Origin: DAISJI01 sp964559835
Lineage (GTDB): Bacteria > Acidobacteriota > Terriglobia > Terriglobales > Acidobacteriaceae
DNA: 64,000 nucleotides
Assembly: GCA_964559835.1 (NCBI GenBank)
Contig: CAZLJE010000011.1
Coordinates: forward strand, 1-64,000
Reading direction: 5' to 3'
Shown: positions 63,032 through 64,000 of the stretch, piece after piece
Layout: the number at the start of each line of letters is the position of its first letter
How positions within the stretch are numbered: the first letter of the stretch is position 1
Position numbers and translations under genes: made by a program
The notes under the pieces: model-generated
The model's input: only the letters and a program-made list of their open reading frames with translations
Databases searched by the model: none
Told to the model about the DNA's origin: nothing

Positions 63032-63067
63032 CCCCACCTTCCGCGTTTGACGGAGGTGGGGATTTCT
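63032..63067 (+). terminator. Intrinsic terminator of the rhodanese gene
   Basis: CCCCACCT (63032-63039) and AGGTGGGG (63054-63061) form an 8-bp stem, extended by CCG/CGG inside. ATTTCTT follows. Confidence 0.8.
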
Positions 63068-63206
63068 TCCTGAGCCGATCAGTGTCTTCCCGGTCTACGC
63101 CCGATGGGGGAGTTGAGCGTCTATCTTACGGCCCATTGATAGCGGCTATGCGTGGCCGTAGCATCGCCTTGAAGTCTTTTCTTCGTGAAAAGCGCCCAAG
63201 GAACTT

Positions 63207-64000
63207 ATGTCCACGCATGTCGAAACACCGATAGAGCACGGAGCATTGCAGAGTACGAGGATCCCCTACTCTGGATTCGAGCGGCAATACCTCAGTGGAA
63301 ATTGGAAACTCGGACGTGCCCAGCGCACGTTGAAAGACCACGACCCCTACACAGGTAAGACGCTGGTCGAGATTCCGACGGCGGACGAGCGCGACCTTGA
63401 AGAAGCGTATCGTTCGGCGGAGAGGGAGCAGCCGAACTGGGCCTCTACACTTCCTGCCGAGCGCTCGGGACTGATGTTGCGAGCGATCGCCATCATGGAA
63501 TCGCGCCGCAAAGAGATTATCGAGTGGCTGATCCGGGAATCTGGCAGCGCGCGGGTGAAAGCCTCTCTCGAATTCGATTTCACGTTGGGGATCATGCGCG
63601 AGGCGGCGTCGTTTCCGCACCGAGCGGCGGGCCGCATCCTTCCCATTGACGAACCCGGAAAGGAAAGCCGCGCCTACCGACAACCGGTGGGAGTGATCGG
63701 GGTGATCAGCCCGTGGAACTGGCCGCTGTACCTGTCGATGCGGTCGGTGGCGCCGGCGCTCGTCCTGGGGAATGGCGTTGTACTGAAGCCGGCTTCCGAT
63801 ACTCCGATCACCGGCGGAACGCTGCTCGCAAAGATCTACGAAGAGGCTGGGCTGCCGCCGGGAGTCTTCAGCGTAGTGGTGGGAGGGGGCAGCACGATCG
63901 GAGATGCTTTCGCAAAGCATCCAGTCCCAGCGTTGATATCGTTCACCGGTTCGACGCAGGTGGGCCAGCATGTGGCGGACCTGGCCATGACCGGCCCACG
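63207..64000 (+). CDS. Aldehyde dehydrogenase, N-terminal part (cut by window edge)
   Basis: The frame from ATG 63207 (AAGGAA upstream) runs to the window end with 264 residues. The NAD-binding half is recognisable: VGVIGVISPWNWPLYLSMRS, GNGVVLKPASDTP and ISFTGSTQVGQHVADLA. The catalytic glutamate and cysteine lie beyond the edge. NAD(P)-dependent oxidation of an aldehyde, substrate unknown; the N-terminal sequence GSGNW-like LSGNWK resembles benzaldehyde/vanillin-type enzymes (tentative). Confidence 0.92.
   Translation, partial: MSTHVETPIEHGALQSTRIPYSGFERQYLSGNWKLGRAQRTLKDHDPYTGKTLVEIPTADERDLEEAYRSAEREQPNWASTLPAERSGLMLRAIAIMESRRKEIIEWLIRESGSARVKASLEFDFTLGIMREAASFPHRAAGRILPIDEPGKESRAYRQPVGVIGVISPWNWPLYLSMRSVAPALVLGNGVVLKPASDTPITGGTLLAKIYEEAGLPPGVFSVVVGGGSTIGDAFAKHPVPALISFTGSTQVGQHVADLAMTGP

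Overview
The window is a high-GC bacterial chromosome segment, most likely from Acidobacteriota (Terriglobia, Koribacter-like). The pointers are a very large Oar-like TonB-dependent receptor with a carboxypeptidase-regulatory N-terminus, a VWFA-related acidobacterial-type exported protein, a sortilin/BNR-repeat exported protein, many exported peptidases, and intergenic spaces packed with degenerate short repeats. This assignment is inference from gene content; no rRNA or tRNA gene was seen. Nearly all of the window is ordinary single-copy chromosomal DNA. I saw no insertion sequence, prophage, integrase or CRISPR array.

Layout. 1-5.4 kb (minus strand): F1 part of the ATP synthase operon in the order b', b, delta, alpha, an unrecognised 59-residue protein, gamma, beta (cut by the window edge). 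The a and c subunit genes are not upstream here. 5.5-5.7 kb: a promoter-driven two-hairpin RNA that looks like a small RNA. 5.8-9.6 kb: an outer-membrane-type protein, hflX-hfq (minus) and a urate-oxidase-N-like membrane protein. 9.7-13.5 kb: the TonB-dependent receptor. 13.8-18.5 kb (minus): a phosphoribosyltransferase/kinase-like fusion, a small protein with two YLYFID repeats, an SH3 lipoprotein and a membrane glycosyltransferase. 19-22 kb: HDAC-family deacetylase, VWFA protein, cysteine-rich small protein. 22.3-28.8 kb: two DUF507 genes, HtpX, BNR protein, MoxR, and a HicB/HicA-like pair whose hicA is frameshifted. 28.9-32.4 kb: HhH protein, DUF4149 protein, YchF, ZIP transporter, and a membrane protein with a histidine-kinase-type H-box but no ATPase domain. 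32.6-41 kb: ABC exporter, then yicC-gmk-rpoZ-coaBC-udg-priA, a housekeeping run with overlapping starts.

41-64 kb is rich in exported hydrolases: two CocE/X-Pro peptidase-family proteins, an S9 dipeptidyl peptidase, an M50 site-2-type protease, an M20 peptidase and an M61 peptidase. Among them lie HU, dcd, a second Hfq-like gene, holB and tmk (divergent), a PIG-L deacetylase, a four-domain rhodanese protein with one intact catalytic cysteine, and the start of an aldehyde dehydrogenase gene.

The strongest unexplained signal lies between genes. At least fourteen spacers hold an imperfect palindrome whose arms are themselves arrays of 7-10 nt degenerate direct repeats. The repeat word differs from site to site, yet the architecture is the same. 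Three of them occupy gaps inside the ATP synthase operon, and one extends into the 3' end of coaBC. Other candidates for something undescribed are the 59-residue protein inside the atp operon, the small RNA at about 5590-5672, the PRTase/kinase fusion and the second Hfq-like protein.
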